Shown here piece by piece: positions 33,894-42,519 of a DNA stretch of 64,000 nt. The stretch comes from Lachnospiraceae bacterium AC3007 (GTDB lineage Bacteria > Bacillota > Clostridia > Lachnospirales > Lachnospiraceae), in the NCBI GenBank assembly GCA_000621405.1, contig JHYK01000016.1, positions 1-64,000 of the forward strand, given 5' to 3'. The position numbers and the translations under genes are program-made. The notes beneath the pieces are model-generated. The model was not told where the DNA came from. It saw only the letters and a program-made list of their open reading frames with translations, and made no database searches. Every line of letters starts with the position of its first letter. Position 1 is the first letter of the stretch.

Positions 33894-36035
33894 ATGGGAA
33901 GAAGCCCAAGATGCCTGTTTGAATGCCATATAGATTCATTTCTATCAAAAGACAAAGAGTCGATCTTTGGCATTTTGTGCGACCGCTATCATGGAGACTC
34001 TCTTACGACTACAAGAGAGGCGTGGTCCGGGGAGATAGAGGTACTTCAAAACGCATTAATGACCTGGAAGGGCTCAGATGGCCATATTATTCTGGAATAT
34101 GATATCCCTCGTTTGGGGAAAAGAATAGATGCAGTATTGCTCTTGCATGGAATCGTCTTCTGCCTCGAATTCAAAGTAGGCGAGAAGGATATACATGAAG
34201 CAGATATAGATCAGGTTCTGGATTATGCTCTGGATCTTAAGAACTTTCACCAATTCAGTCAGGACAGACTGATCGTTCCAATCCTTATCCCCACAAAACA
34301 TAAGTCACATACATCTATAATCCGAGCATCTGTATACGATGACAGAGTAGTGAATCCATTAGTGACAGGCGATGATGGGATAACAGAGGTCATTTCTGAT
34401 ATATTACGCGAGTATCCCAATGAAGGCACTGTAAATAAAGACTGGGTCATCAGTCCCTATGCGCCGACTCCTACCATCATTGAAGCTGCCAGGACTCTAT
34501 ATGAGAGCCATTCGGTAGAAGACATTACCCGACACGAAGCGGATAAGGTTACGACAGACAATACGATTGCATATATACTCGATGTGATCCATAGAAGTAA
34601 AGCAAATCGCGAAAAGAGCATATGCTTTGTAACCGGTGTCCCTGGTGCGGGCAAGACCCTGGTGGGCCTGGATGTAGCAGTAAAGCAGACATATCAAGGG
34701 TCGGATAAGCCAGTAGAGGATGAAGGCGCTGTATATCTCTCCGGTAACGGCCCCTTGGTCGCTGTCTTAAATGAAGCCCTGGCAAGAGACAATTATGAAA
34801 AGTGCAAGGCAAGAGGTGAGAAAAAGAAAATAACGGATTCCAGACGTGAAGTCGGAAAATTCATCCAGATCATACACCGCTATAGGGACAATATGCTAGC
34901 GAAGATCAAAAATCCCGTCGAAAACGGGATGCTGGAGATAGATCCGGATAAGGCTGTAAGACAACAGGGCAGCGGGTATGGTGAAGTAGAGCACGTTGCA
35001 ATCTTTGATGAGGCTCAAAGATCGTGGACTCATAAGCGCCTCGCGGATTACCTAAAAAGAGGCGGCACCTATGGAAACAAATTGAAGGTTCCTAACTTCC
35101 CCATGTCTGAAGCTGCTTTCTTGATCTGGTCTTTGGATCAAAGAGAAGACTGGGCTACGATCATATGCTTAGTCGGAGGCGGACAGGAGATCAATACAGG
35201 AGAAGCCGGAATATCAGAGTGGATCAGGGCTTTAAATGAAAAGTTTACCCATTGGAAAGTCTATATTTCACCGAAGCTTACCGAAGCTGAATATGCAGAA
35301 GGAAAAGTCAATGAGCTTCTGGAGAACAATGATAACGTCACATATTCCGAGGACCTTCATTTGGGAGTGACCTTACGATCATACAGAGCAGAGAAACTGT
35401 CAGCCTTTGTACATTCAATGCTGGCTATTGATGGTAATGCTTCAGATATCTATGCACAGATCAAGGACAATTACCATATCATGCTTACCAGAGATATGGA
35501 GAAAGCCAGAAGGTGGCTGCATGAAAGGGTCCGTGGAACCGAGCGGACAGGGGTCCTGATCACAAAGGAGTCAGCGAGATATAAGCCTCTGGGGATCCAT
35601 GTATTAGAGTCGGATGATGAAAATGCCGTGCATTGGTTCCTGGATGATAAGTTTGATACGAGATCGTCGAATTATCTTGAAGATGCAGCGACGGAAATAC
35701 AGGTTCAGGGCCTTGAGCTGGATTATACATGCCTTCTGTGGGATGCAGATATGAGGTATGTGGATGGAGCCTGGAAATACTATACCTGGAGCAGACAAAA
35801 ATCCGAGTGGGTGAAGCTTGAAGCAAATACCGAGAGCAAGAAGGATAGAATGCAATATATGCTAAATGCATACAGGGTATTACTTACACGTGCCAGAGCC
35901 GGGATGATCATCTGTGTTCCGGAGGGAAATGCACATAAGAATGTCAGCGGATACTGGGAAGACCGTACTAGACTGCCCGAGTTCTATGATGGGACATATG
36001 AGTATTTGAAGAGCTTGGGCCTAGAGGAGATATAG
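33894..36035 (+). CDS. Second nuclease-helicase (PD-(D/E)xK plus DUF2075), divergent paralogue
   Basis: This 713-residue protein shows GKRIDAVLLLHGIVFCLEFK (about 74-93, D..ExK nuclease core), Walker A CFVTGVPGAGKTLVGLDV (about 244-261), Walker B VAIFDEAQRSW (DEAQ, about 365-375), the segment EIQVQGLELDYTCLLWDADM and VLLTRARAGMIICVPEG at the end. It has the same architecture as the preceding gene but low sequence identity and higher GC, so the two are not a recent duplication. It may unwind and cut foreign DNA. An about 190-bp AT-rich gap separates them. The next gene starts 36 bp downstream. Confidence 0.85.
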   Translation: MGRSPRCLFECHIDSFLSKDKESIFGILCDRYHGDSLTTTREAWSGEIEVLQNALMTWKGSDGHIILEYDIPRLGKRIDAVLLLHGIVFCLEFKVGEKDIHEADIDQVLDYALDLKNFHQFSQDRLIVPILIPTKHKSHTSIIRASVYDDRVVNPLVTGDDGITEVISDILREYPNEGTVNKDWVISPYAPTPTIIEAARTLYESHSVEDITRHEADKVTTDNTIAYILDVIHRSKANREKSICFVTGVPGAGKTLVGLDVAVKQTYQGSDKPVEDEGAVYLSGNGPLVAVLNEALARDNYEKCKARGEKKKITDSRREVGKFIQIIHRYRDNMLAKIKNPVENGMLEIDPDKAVRQQGSGYGEVEHVAIFDEAQRSWTHKRLADYLKRGGTYGNKLKVPNFPMSEAAFLIWSLDQREDWATIICLVGGGQEINTGEAGISEWIRALNEKFTHWKVYISPKLTEAEYAEGKVNELLENNDNVTYSEDLHLGVTLRSYRAEKLSAFVHSMLAIDGNASDIYAQIKDNYHIMLTRDMEKARRWLHERVRGTERTGVLITKESARYKPLGIHVLESDDENAVHWFLDDKFDTRSSNYLEDAATEIQVQGLELDYTCLLWDADMRYVDGAWKYYTWSRQKSEWVKLEANTESKKDRMQYMLNAYRVLLTRARAGMIICVPEGNAHKNVSGYWEDRTRLPEFYDGTYEYLKSLGLEEI

Positions 36036-36071
36036 CAGGTACTATGTTAGGTTATCAGGCGGTGCTCTAAA

Positions 36072-37085
36072 GTGAAAACCGTACGAGTGGCAGCGGCAGT
36101 AATCCGCGACCGAGACAAGATTCTGGCCACAGAAAGAGGCTATGGTGATTATAAAGGCTGGTGGGAATTCCCCGGAGGAAAGATAGAGGAGGGAGAATCA
36201 CCTCAGGAAGCGCTAATCCGCGAGATCCGCGAGGAATTGGCAGTAGAGATAGATGTGGGAGACCTGATCTCATCGATCGAATATGATTACCCCACATTTC
36301 ATCTATCAATGGATTGCTTTTGGTGTGAGATCAAAGCAGGAAAACTGGAGCTATTAGAGCATGAAGCAGCCAGGTGGCTGGGAGCTGAAGAACTGTGGCA
36401 GGTAGAGTGGCTCCCGGCTGATGTGACAGTATTGAAGGAGATCGAGAAGATATTACGTACCATGGGAAAAGCAGATGATACATTAGGTTATTACGAAAAA
36501 GAATACGAAACCTTTATATCAGAGACCATCGACGCAGATACGGAATTGCTTCGAAAAAGATTTTTGAAAAATATACCGGATAAAGGAGAGATCCTCGATC
36601 TGGGATGCGGATCCGGAAGAGATACAAGGGCCTTTATAGATGCAGGATACCGTGTCAGCGCTATAGACGGCTCTGCGGAGATATGTCACGCAGCATCCCA
36701 ATATACCGGGATCGAAGTAAAGTGCATGGACTTCTTCGACATAAATGACGAGGAAGCATACGACGGAATATGGGCCTGCGCTTCGATACTCCACGTGGAA
36801 AAGAGCAGGATACCGCAGCTTCTGAAGATTCTGTACAGAGCGTTGAAAAATAGCGGAATCCTCTACATGTCATTCAAATACGGGGATCATAACGGATTTC
36901 GTGACGGAAGGCATTTTACAGATCTTGATGAAGACGGATTCAGAGAATTGATGGATCAGCTGTACAGTGAGAATATAAAACGAGAAGACTTTGCCATAAT
37001 TGACGAGTGGCAGTCGGAGGATGTCCGGCGTGGAAAGATGGTGCAATGGCTGAACGTGATTCTGAGGAAGTCGGATACGGTCTGA
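36072..37085 (+). CDS. NUDIX hydrolase fused to a SAM-dependent methyltransferase
   Basis: This 337-residue protein starts at GTG 36072. Residues about 1-130 are a MutT-like NUDIX domain, with the box GGKIEEGESPQEALIREIRE followed by EL (all catalytic glutamates present), close to CTP/8-oxo-dGTP pyrophosphohydrolases. Residues about 140-337 are a class I methyltransferase with motif I ILDLGCGSGRDTRAF (about 174-188), AIDGSAEICHAA, and MSFKYGDHNGFRDGRHFTD. This pairing of nucleotide clean-up or signal hydrolysis with methylation in one chain is uncommon. The HNH gene overlaps its end by about 40 bp in another frame, so the two are tightly coupled. Confidence 0.85.
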   Translation: MKTVRVAAAVIRDRDKILATERGYGDYKGWWEFPGGKIEEGESPQEALIREIREELAVEIDVGDLISSIEYDYPTFHLSMDCFWCEIKAGKLELLEHEAARWLGAEELWQVEWLPADVTVLKEIEKILRTMGKADDTLGYYEKEYETFISETIDADTELLRKRFLKNIPDKGEILDLGCGSGRDTRAFIDAGYRVSAIDGSAEICHAASQYTGIEVKCMDFFDINDEEAYDGIWACASILHVEKSRIPQLLKILYRALKNSGILYMSFKYGDHNGFRDGRHFTDLDEDGFRELMDQLYSENIKREDFAIIDEWQSEDVRRGKMVQWLNVILRKSDTV

Positions 37086-38227
37086 CCCTAGAAAGAAAAT
37101 ATTATAATACTCTGGATATAGAGGGATTCTCTTCTATGATGAAGGATCCCTCCTATTGCTATAAGTTTTACTGGCTTGAAGCGATCGTACATTTGATCTC
37201 GGAGGGAATTAGCGAGACCACTTTTGATGCCGTGATTAATGAGATGATCTGCAATGCCTGGTATTCGGTCAGGGAATTCCATATCCACCTTTCCGGTATA
37301 CAGTCCGACGGACAGGTAAGGGACGGTCTGGAGAGGGCTGTCCTGACTTTGTCGGAGTTGAGTGACCTTCCGGCTAATGCCTCAAAGGTGGAGATAAAAA
37401 ATGCCATATGTAAGTATGATGCGGAATTGAAAAGCGCCAAGGAACAGCTTACAAACATGGTGCCATATCGTGCGCTTTCCGGATTCTTTCCCAAAAGGCT
37501 AAAGGAGTCAGAGTGGGCTGTAGGAAGAATAACAGCATATATCCGAAAACTAAACGAAGATACTGTTCTGTTGCCATATGTATTGGGTGAGGAACGCAAA
37601 CTTAATAAACGAGTCTGTTTTCAGCCTGCATGGGTCGAGATGATCCAGGACAATACTGTGTCCATCTTAGGCTGGATTCAATATGAGAAGGTTAAGTGGC
37701 TTCAGAATAATAATCCTGAGGTTCCGGGCCTTATATATAAGCTTGCTCCCATGGATGAGAAAATGCGGAAACTTAATAACGTACGCAAGCTCTGGGAGGG
37801 AATTCTGGAATACAGAGAGATCAGAGATGTATTCACGGATGATGTAATAACACACAAAAAGTATGATGTGGATCATTTTATCCCATGGTCCTTTGTAATG
37901 AACGATGAACTATGGAATCTTATGCCTATGGACTCTTCACTGAACAGTTCAAAGAGCAATCGTCTTCCACAGTGGGATCCCTTCTTTGAGAGATTTGCCA
38001 GAAATCAGTTCATTCTATATGGACTTATACATGCGAGACCGGACGTCCATAAGCTCTTTGAAGCGTGTTACCGGGATAATCTGCATTCCATCTGGGCCGG
38101 GCAGGAACTGTACCGAAAGGGGAACTCAGAGGCAGAGTTTTACAATATTCTGGAGAAGAACATGCATCCGGTATACGATTCAGCCAGAAGACAGGGATAT
38201 GAGGTGTGGGATAGAGATATCAATTGA
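37046..38227 (+). CDS. HNH endonuclease domain protein
   Basis: This protein is 393 residues from ATG 37046 (GGAAAG upstream). An in-frame start at 37007 would lengthen the overlap with the NUDIX-methyltransferase gene. The C-terminal third carries an HNH nuclease: KKYDVDHFIPWSFV (His in the DVDH motif, about 271-284), NLMPMDSSLNSSKSNRLP (asparagine and the second half of the beta-beta-alpha-metal fold). The N-terminal 250 residues are helical and unassigned, and may recognise a target. Its position directly behind a methyltransferase fusion suggests a restriction-like pair, although the methyltransferase motifs are not those of a typical DNA methylase. Confidence 0.82.
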   Translation: MAERDSEEVGYGLTLERKYYNTLDIEGFSSMMKDPSYCYKFYWLEAIVHLISEGISETTFDAVINEMICNAWYSVREFHIHLSGIQSDGQVRDGLERAVLTLSELSDLPANASKVEIKNAICKYDAELKSAKEQLTNMVPYRALSGFFPKRLKESEWAVGRITAYIRKLNEDTVLLPYVLGEERKLNKRVCFQPAWVEMIQDNTVSILGWIQYEKVKWLQNNNPEVPGLIYKLAPMDEKMRKLNNVRKLWEGILEYREIRDVFTDDVITHKKYDVDHFIPWSFVMNDELWNLMPMDSSLNSSKSNRLPQWDPFFERFARNQFILYGLIHARPDVHKLFEACYRDNLHSIWAGQELYRKGNSEAEFYNILEKNMHPVYDSARRQGYEVWDRDIN

Positions 38228-38330
38228 AGATACTTTAGAATAAGCATATATCAAATAAACTAGCGTGGAGACAATTGTCCCGAAAAGAGACAGAAAAGCG
38301 GAAAACAGATGAGAAGATTCATTGACATTA

Positions 38331-38376
38331 AGGGGAATTTCATCGGAGCGTTATGATGGAGTTTCCCTCTTTTTTG
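38331..38376 (+). terminator. Rho-independent terminator after the HNH gene
   Basis: AGGGGAA (38331-38337) pairs with TTTCCCT (38362-38368) and inner CATC/GATG extend the stem. CTTTTTT follows. It ends the upstream transcript about 100 bp after the HNH stop codon. Confidence 0.7.
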
Positions 38377-38393
38377 CATCGTGTGCAAAATCA

Positions 38394-38500
38394 CTAGCGT
38401 CACCGTTTGGTGATGCGTAGCTCCGAGTAAAAACGAGGTTCCGGGGATTGGGGGTTAGGTCCTCAACAAGCATAATTGCTTCCGGAATATACCGATGCCG
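38394..38500 (+). ncRNA. Possible structured RNA or leader region (unidentified)
   Basis: Right after the terminator lies an 8-bp hairpin GCGTCACC-GTTT-GGTGATGC (38397-38416) extended by CTA/TAG. A GC-rich run with CTCCGAG/CGAGG, a GGGGATTGGGGGTTAGG stretch and AAGC-ATAATT-GCTT follow. The region has no open frame and is unlike the neighbouring AT-rich DNA. I cannot match it to a known RNA family. It may be the 5' leader of the next gene. Confidence 0.3.
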
Positions 38501-38569
38501 GGATTGCTAACATTGAAAAAATTGGAGAGGCGATTCCAAATAAGATCCATAAACGGAGGTATTGAATTG

Positions 38570-38632
38570 TTGGATAATCGACTGATAAAATTATACATGG
38601 GTCTTTGCTTGAAGGAGGTGCGGAAAAAGTGA
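38570..38632 (+). CDS. 20-residue upstream ORF coupled to the next gene
   Basis: TTG at 38570 has GGAGGT nine bases upstream. The frame encodes MDNRLIKLYMGLCLKEVRKK and stops at TGA 38630-38632, overlapping the GTG of the next gene (GTGA). The mini-ORF itself contains the AAGGAGGTG used by that gene. Translation through it could unmask or feed the downstream start. Confidence 0.5.
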   Translation: MDNRLIKLYMGLCLKEVRKK

Positions 38633-39768
38633 GATCAAATATAACAACGAAAAAGGAATTTGCTTTGAGAATTCTTCAACAAACATATCCGTTTGATGAC
38701 AGGGATATGCTAGATAAATTCATTAACGGACGAGGGTGGAACGATTTCAAAAACTTATCGCATGTGCTTGAGGAAACCATGGGAGCTGAAGGTAATGAAG
38801 TCGCCAATAAGGATGTGGATTCTTCGCTTGTTGAAGATATCGCATATGCAATGGATGAATACATCCGAGGATATCAGTCTATTCCATTGTTTAAGCAGAA
38901 GATATGGGATCAATTCCACGAATGGCTTTTGTGTATCATAAATGAGTATAATCTCACTGATGGTGAGAATAGCATTCTCGGAATTATGGAAAGACCGGTC
39001 ATTGAAGATACAATCGTTTCAGTGGTAAAAGCGATTCATGAAGCGCACTCCAAGAAGGAGATATCGGAAATGCTTCATGTTGGAGAAAAAACTGTTCAGA
39101 ATGCCCTCCATCTTCTTGATCCGACCTTGGATCAGGAACCTGGAAAAAAAGCGATGACCAAGATCAGGGAGAAACGGAATGCACCGCGATTTGGCGGGCA
39201 GATCATGCAGGTTGAAATCGAAACAGAAGATGTAGATGAATACAGTAATACGGATCTGAATAAAAAAGAAAGAAAAGTCCATAAATACAAAACCCAAGAG
39301 TCTTTAAACCCGGTCGCTTTGCAGATGAACGTTACTCAGGTTGGGATTCTATTAAAAGGACTGCAGATGCAGTTTGATTCTTCTGTGAATTACCAGAGCA
39401 TGGCGCTTGCCATCAACATATGGTCCCAACTTTCTCAACACTGCAAGATTAGGTTAAAAGAATGGTATCATCCGGAAGATGAAGTTTTTCATAGCTTTCT
39501 TGAGTCGATTGAGACAAATGCAGAGAGAAAACCTTATATTACAGAAAAGGAGATGTTTGATGATGAGGATGGTTCCATTAATAACCAGCTGAACCTTGTT
39601 CACAAGGGAAGCTGCCGTTGTGATCTGAGGTTAAAAGGAAAAGTTCTTAGAAACTGTACAATCTCTTTTGAACATAATAAAGGTGGATACGTCGTTCATA
39701 ACGATAGTGGAGATTACTATATTGAAAACGAGGACGATGTGGACGAGATCATGCTTGTGGATGATTAA
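38629..39768 (+). CDS. Protein of unknown function with a central helix-turn-helix-like segment
   Basis: This 379-residue protein starts at GTG 38629, ten bases after GGAGG and overlapping the upstream ORF's stop. A possible helix-turn-helix lies at about 139-162 (AIHEAHSKKEISEMLHVGEK). The C-terminal 60 residues are beta-rich with cysteines (HKGSCRCDLRLKGKVLRNC) and an acidic end. I do not recognise a family. A regulatory or DNA-binding role is a guess. It stands between two terminators, so it is its own transcription unit within the island. An earlier in-frame TTG lies before the ribosome site and is rejected. Confidence 0.65.
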   Translation: MRSNITTKKEFALRILQQTYPFDDRDMLDKFINGRGWNDFKNLSHVLEETMGAEGNEVANKDVDSSLVEDIAYAMDEYIRGYQSIPLFKQKIWDQFHEWLLCIINEYNLTDGENSILGIMERPVIEDTIVSVVKAIHEAHSKKEISEMLHVGEKTVQNALHLLDPTLDQEPGKKAMTKIREKRNAPRFGGQIMQVEIETEDVDEYSNTDLNKKERKVHKYKTQESLNPVALQMNVTQVGILLKGLQMQFDSSVNYQSMALAINIWSQLSQHCKIRLKEWYHPEDEVFHSFLESIETNAERKPYITEKEMFDDEDGSINNQLNLVHKGSCRCDLRLKGKVLRNCTISFEHNKGGYVVHNDSGDYYIENEDDVDEIMLVDD

Positions 39769-39843
39769 ACCACTAGATATTTCGATATTAATGTATCTTC
39801 TTTCATAAATTAACTCCTTTTTTAAGTGTTTGATTCAAATTAT

Positions 39844-39883
39844 AGGTCGATGGAACAATGGTTTCCATCGACCTGATTTTTTG
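39844..39883 (+). terminator. Rho-independent terminator
   Basis: AGGTCGATGGA and TCCATCGACCT form an 11-bp stem with a nine-base loop, followed by GATTTTTTG. The central GATGGAACAATGGTTTCCAT recurs at 40,277. Confidence 0.85.
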
Positions 39884-39955
39884 TGTTCGATAATAAAAAC
39901 GTCTTAAGACAGGCGCTGATCAGCCAAACATAAATAGCATACTAAGAAAGGAACT

Positions 39956-40252
39956 ATGGATATGAAAAAGAAATATGCAGATATCTCAAACAGAATCAAA
40001 GTTGTTGGAATGAACAGAATGAATGGGTGCCAGGAAGTTATCGATTACTTCCTGATTAGTCCTTATGGGATCCGTGAATATGCTTTTACTAGAAAGTACA
40101 CTAGGAAGACATATGACCTTGTAAAGGGCGGTATCGCAATAAAACAGTTGCTACAGATCCGGTCAAAGGATAAAGCGACAATGAAGCTTGTTAGCTATCT
40201 TTCTCTGATGATGCCGTATTTCATGGATGAGATCGAATGGATGGCAGCCTGA
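39956..40252 (+). CDS. 98-residue protein of unknown function
   Basis: ATG 39956 follows AAGAAAGGAAC. The protein is basic and helical, with KYTRKTYDLVKGGIAIKQLL in the centre, and ends with DEIEWMAA. No family was recognised. It is flanked on both sides by the hairpin-forming 20-bp repeat GATGGAACAATGGTTTCCAT (39849 and 40277), which may mark it as an insertable unit or provide 3' ends for two transcripts. Confidence 0.6.
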   Translation: MDMKKKYADISNRIKVVGMNRMNGCQEVIDYFLISPYGIREYAFTRKYTRKTYDLVKGGIAIKQLLQIRSKDKATMKLVSYLSLMMPYFMDEIEWMAA

Positions 40253-40276
40253 GGCTGGTTTTCCGGAAATGAAGAG

Positions 40277-40296
40277 GATGGAACAATGGTTTCCAT
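40277..40296. repeat. Second copy of the 20-bp hairpin repeat
   Basis: GATGGAACAATGGTTTCCAT is identical to 39849-39868. Here the flanks pair less well (AGG/CCT) and only ATTTTAG follows, so it is at best a weak terminator. Confidence 0.75.
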
Positions 40297-40371
40297 GCCT
40301 GGATTTTAGAAAGAATTAATCTATAAGTGCAACAGCAAACAAACAACCAATCAAAGAAAGGAACAGAAAAA

Positions 40372-41682
40372 ATGGAAAAAGAAGTAGACACCAACACACT
40401 TGAAGCTGAGGTAGTAAGAATTCGCAAAATGTATAAAGAAATGCTGGATGAGAAGACCACGGATACAAGAAGGGGTCAGCTGGTAGAAGAGTTCATGAAA
40501 CTCCGCAAGCCTGATGGGTCATTCAGTACCATCGACGACTACCATATTGACAGCGATTGTGTTGTTTACTATGCGCTCATCCCCACCTACAGCATTACAG
40601 CAGCACTTGTATATGCTGATCTTAAAGGAATTGGCACCAAGGAAAGTAAGGAAGCGCTGCTCGGTGGCTTGAAGTTTGCGGCAGAACTTAGAGGACTTAT
40701 TGGACATGGGTTTGATGCCACTCATGATTTACTGGAGGCAATTGATATTTACAAAAGAGCAGGAATTTATAAGTGGCTGCGCAAGAACGATGGTAAAGCT
40801 CCTGAGTTTCAGAGCGTTATCTCCAAAAGAGTTTTGGAGATGAAACATGCTCTGGCGGAAGGACGCACATATGCCGGTTGGGATGAGGATTTTTCAAAAC
40901 AGTTTACCGAAGAGGTAGAAGACTTCGAGCGTGAAATGTATGACTACGTCTGGTACGTATCATACGGCTCGAATCTTTCAAGAGAAAGGTTTTTGCGCTA
41001 CATCAACAGATGTTCGGATACATCTGCTCCGGTTGAAGATAAAGCAAAGGTTTTCAACTTCTCACTCTACTTTGCAGCTAAGACCAGCATTTGGGGCGAC
41101 GGAAAGGGAGGCGCCGCATTTATTGATGACAGCAAAGAAGGCCTGACTCTCTGCAGGATGTATAAGATTACACGTAGACAGTTTGAGGAGGTTATGGAAA
41201 AAGAAGGGGAAAAATATACCAGGAAGGTCGACCTTGACCCGACAATGCAGGGTGATTGTCCTTGCTATACTTTAACAGCACCGTCTGTATATGAGGAGAC
41301 CAATGCTCCTTGTCAGGAGTACTTCGATACGATCCTGACAGGATTAAAGGAGATGTATCCTGAAACATCCGAGCCCCTTCTTCGGTTCTACCTGCTCTCC
41401 AGGTGCGTTTCTGAAGACGACATCAAGGCACTTTCTCAGATACGACGCAGTGAACATGCCATCAAGAATACCGCTATCACTGGAATCAGAACAAAGAAGA
41501 AGCATATGAACTGCATCAAGAGGCTTGCAAAGCTTGGTCTTATACAAGAAGACAGTCGCAGTGTCAGAGACGGGCTCAAGATTACAGATTACGATGCTCT
41601 TCTGTATACGGTCAAGGAAGCCAGGGAACTTGTTGACATGCTCCTTATAGGAGCATCCATGAAAGGAGGAATGAACGCATGA
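40372..41682 (+). CDS. Large protein with a gamma-glutamylcyclotransferase (GGCT)-like domain
   Basis: This protein is 436 residues from ATG 40372 (AAAGGAAC upstream). Residues about 1-180 are helical and unassigned. About 190-320 shows the GGCT entry motif WYVSYGSNLSRERFLRYI and VFNFSLYFAAKTSIWGDGKG, as in the ChaC/GGCT-like fold, with GGAAFIDDSKEG. The C-terminal 100 residues include a winged-helix-like stretch (IRTKKKHMNCIKRLAKLGLI). GGCT enzymes cyclise gamma-glutamyl-amine groups to 5-oxoproline, and the fold also removes such adducts from other molecules. A second GGCT gene overlaps its stop (ATGA), implying joint action. Confidence 0.72.
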   Translation: MEKEVDTNTLEAEVVRIRKMYKEMLDEKTTDTRRGQLVEEFMKLRKPDGSFSTIDDYHIDSDCVVYYALIPTYSITAALVYADLKGIGTKESKEALLGGLKFAAELRGLIGHGFDATHDLLEAIDIYKRAGIYKWLRKNDGKAPEFQSVISKRVLEMKHALAEGRTYAGWDEDFSKQFTEEVEDFEREMYDYVWYVSYGSNLSRERFLRYINRCSDTSAPVEDKAKVFNFSLYFAAKTSIWGDGKGGAAFIDDSKEGLTLCRMYKITRRQFEEVMEKEGEKYTRKVDLDPTMQGDCPCYTLTAPSVYEETNAPCQEYFDTILTGLKEMYPETSEPLLRFYLLSRCVSEDDIKALSQIRRSEHAIKNTAITGIRTKKKHMNCIKRLAKLGLIQEDSRSVRDGLKITDYDALLYTVKEARELVDMLLIGASMKGGMNA

Positions 41683-42035
41683 AACGAGTATTTGTTTATG
41701 GAACCCTGATGCAGGGAGAACGGGCATCGGTAATGCTTGGAGATAGCATATATAAGGGGGAATTCGTTCTTGATGACTATGCCATGTATGACCTTGGACC
41801 ATTCCCCGGGATTAAAGAAAAGCCCGGGGAAGAAGTGAAAGGGGAAGTGTATGAGATTCAGGACTCTGTAATTCCGCGGATGGACTCTTATGAAGGAGAA
41901 GGTGAGCTGTATAAAAGAACCATTGTAAGTGTTCGAAACGACTGCTCCAGAATAAACGAAGTATACGTCTATGTTTATCTGGGGAACGTAACAGGAGATG
42001 TAATTCGAACAAAATGGAATGCATACAGAAAGTGA
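41679..42035 (+). CDS. Gamma-glutamylcyclotransferase / AIG2-like protein
   Basis: This 118-residue protein is a complete AIG2/GGCT domain: VFVYGTLMQGERASVML (about 4-20, the substrate-binding YGTL motif), FVLDDYAMYDLGPFPG, and the catalytic glutamate region MDSYEGEGELYKRT (about 68-81). Its start overlaps the stop of the larger GGCT protein. Small GGCT proteins act on gamma-glutamyl-amines. In this context it may remove or sense a modification made by its neighbour (inference). Confidence 0.85.
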   Translation: MKRVFVYGTLMQGERASVMLGDSIYKGEFVLDDYAMYDLGPFPGIKEKPGEEVKGEVYEIQDSVIPRMDSYEGEGELYKRTIVSVRNDCSRINEVYVYVYLGNVTGDVIRTKWNAYRK

Positions 42036-42045
42036 GGAAAAAGGT

Positions 42046-42312
42046 ATGGATTATACATATAGCGTTGTTAAGAAGTATATCGACAAATATGATTTTTACA
42101 AGCTTCTCGCACTTGGTGCACCGAGAGACGAATACGACATAGAATCTCATAAAATAAGTGGACTTATCACATGCGATAGTACTACGGATGAGATAGCACG
42201 AGCTATCTATAAGGTCATGCACAAAGCATTTGGCGACATATCTGATAATGTCGCTATGAAATACGATTATTTCCTTGGAATTGCCGGTAAAATTCGATAC
42301 GAAATCGTATAG
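42046..42312 (+). CDS. DUF1871-family small protein
   Basis: This protein is 88 residues from ATG 42046 behind GAGGAAAAAGG (the frame is open from 42019, but this start has the ribosome site). The stretch LLALGAPRDEYDIESHKISG (about 19-38) and EIARAIYKVMHKAFGD match the DUF1871 pattern of Bacillus YugE-like proteins. The function is unknown. It is the last gene of the GGCT operon, 337 bp before the BREX regulator. Confidence 0.75.
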   Translation: MDYTYSVVKKYIDKYDFYKLLALGAPRDEYDIESHKISGLITCDSTTDEIARAIYKVMHKAFGDISDNVAMKYDYFLGIAGKIRYEIV

Positions 42313-42519
42313 GAGCGTTTGTTTGTACTGATTATCGGACTTGTAAAATCGTAATATACGATTGTAGGGCACTTAGAATGAAAAAAATGGAATCGGAGGC
42401 TTTCTTGCAGTTATTATTCTTTGGCTTATATTATGCATTTTCATATGCTAGATATTCTGAAACTCGCAGGGTAAAACGTCCCTCAAACAGAATTTCGATA
42501 TCAAAAAATGGATTACATA

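Noticed and set aside
38394-38500. OMEGA/HEARO-type RNA or retron RNA
   Set aside because: No IscB/TnpB or reverse transcriptase gene nearby and no recognisable conserved core.
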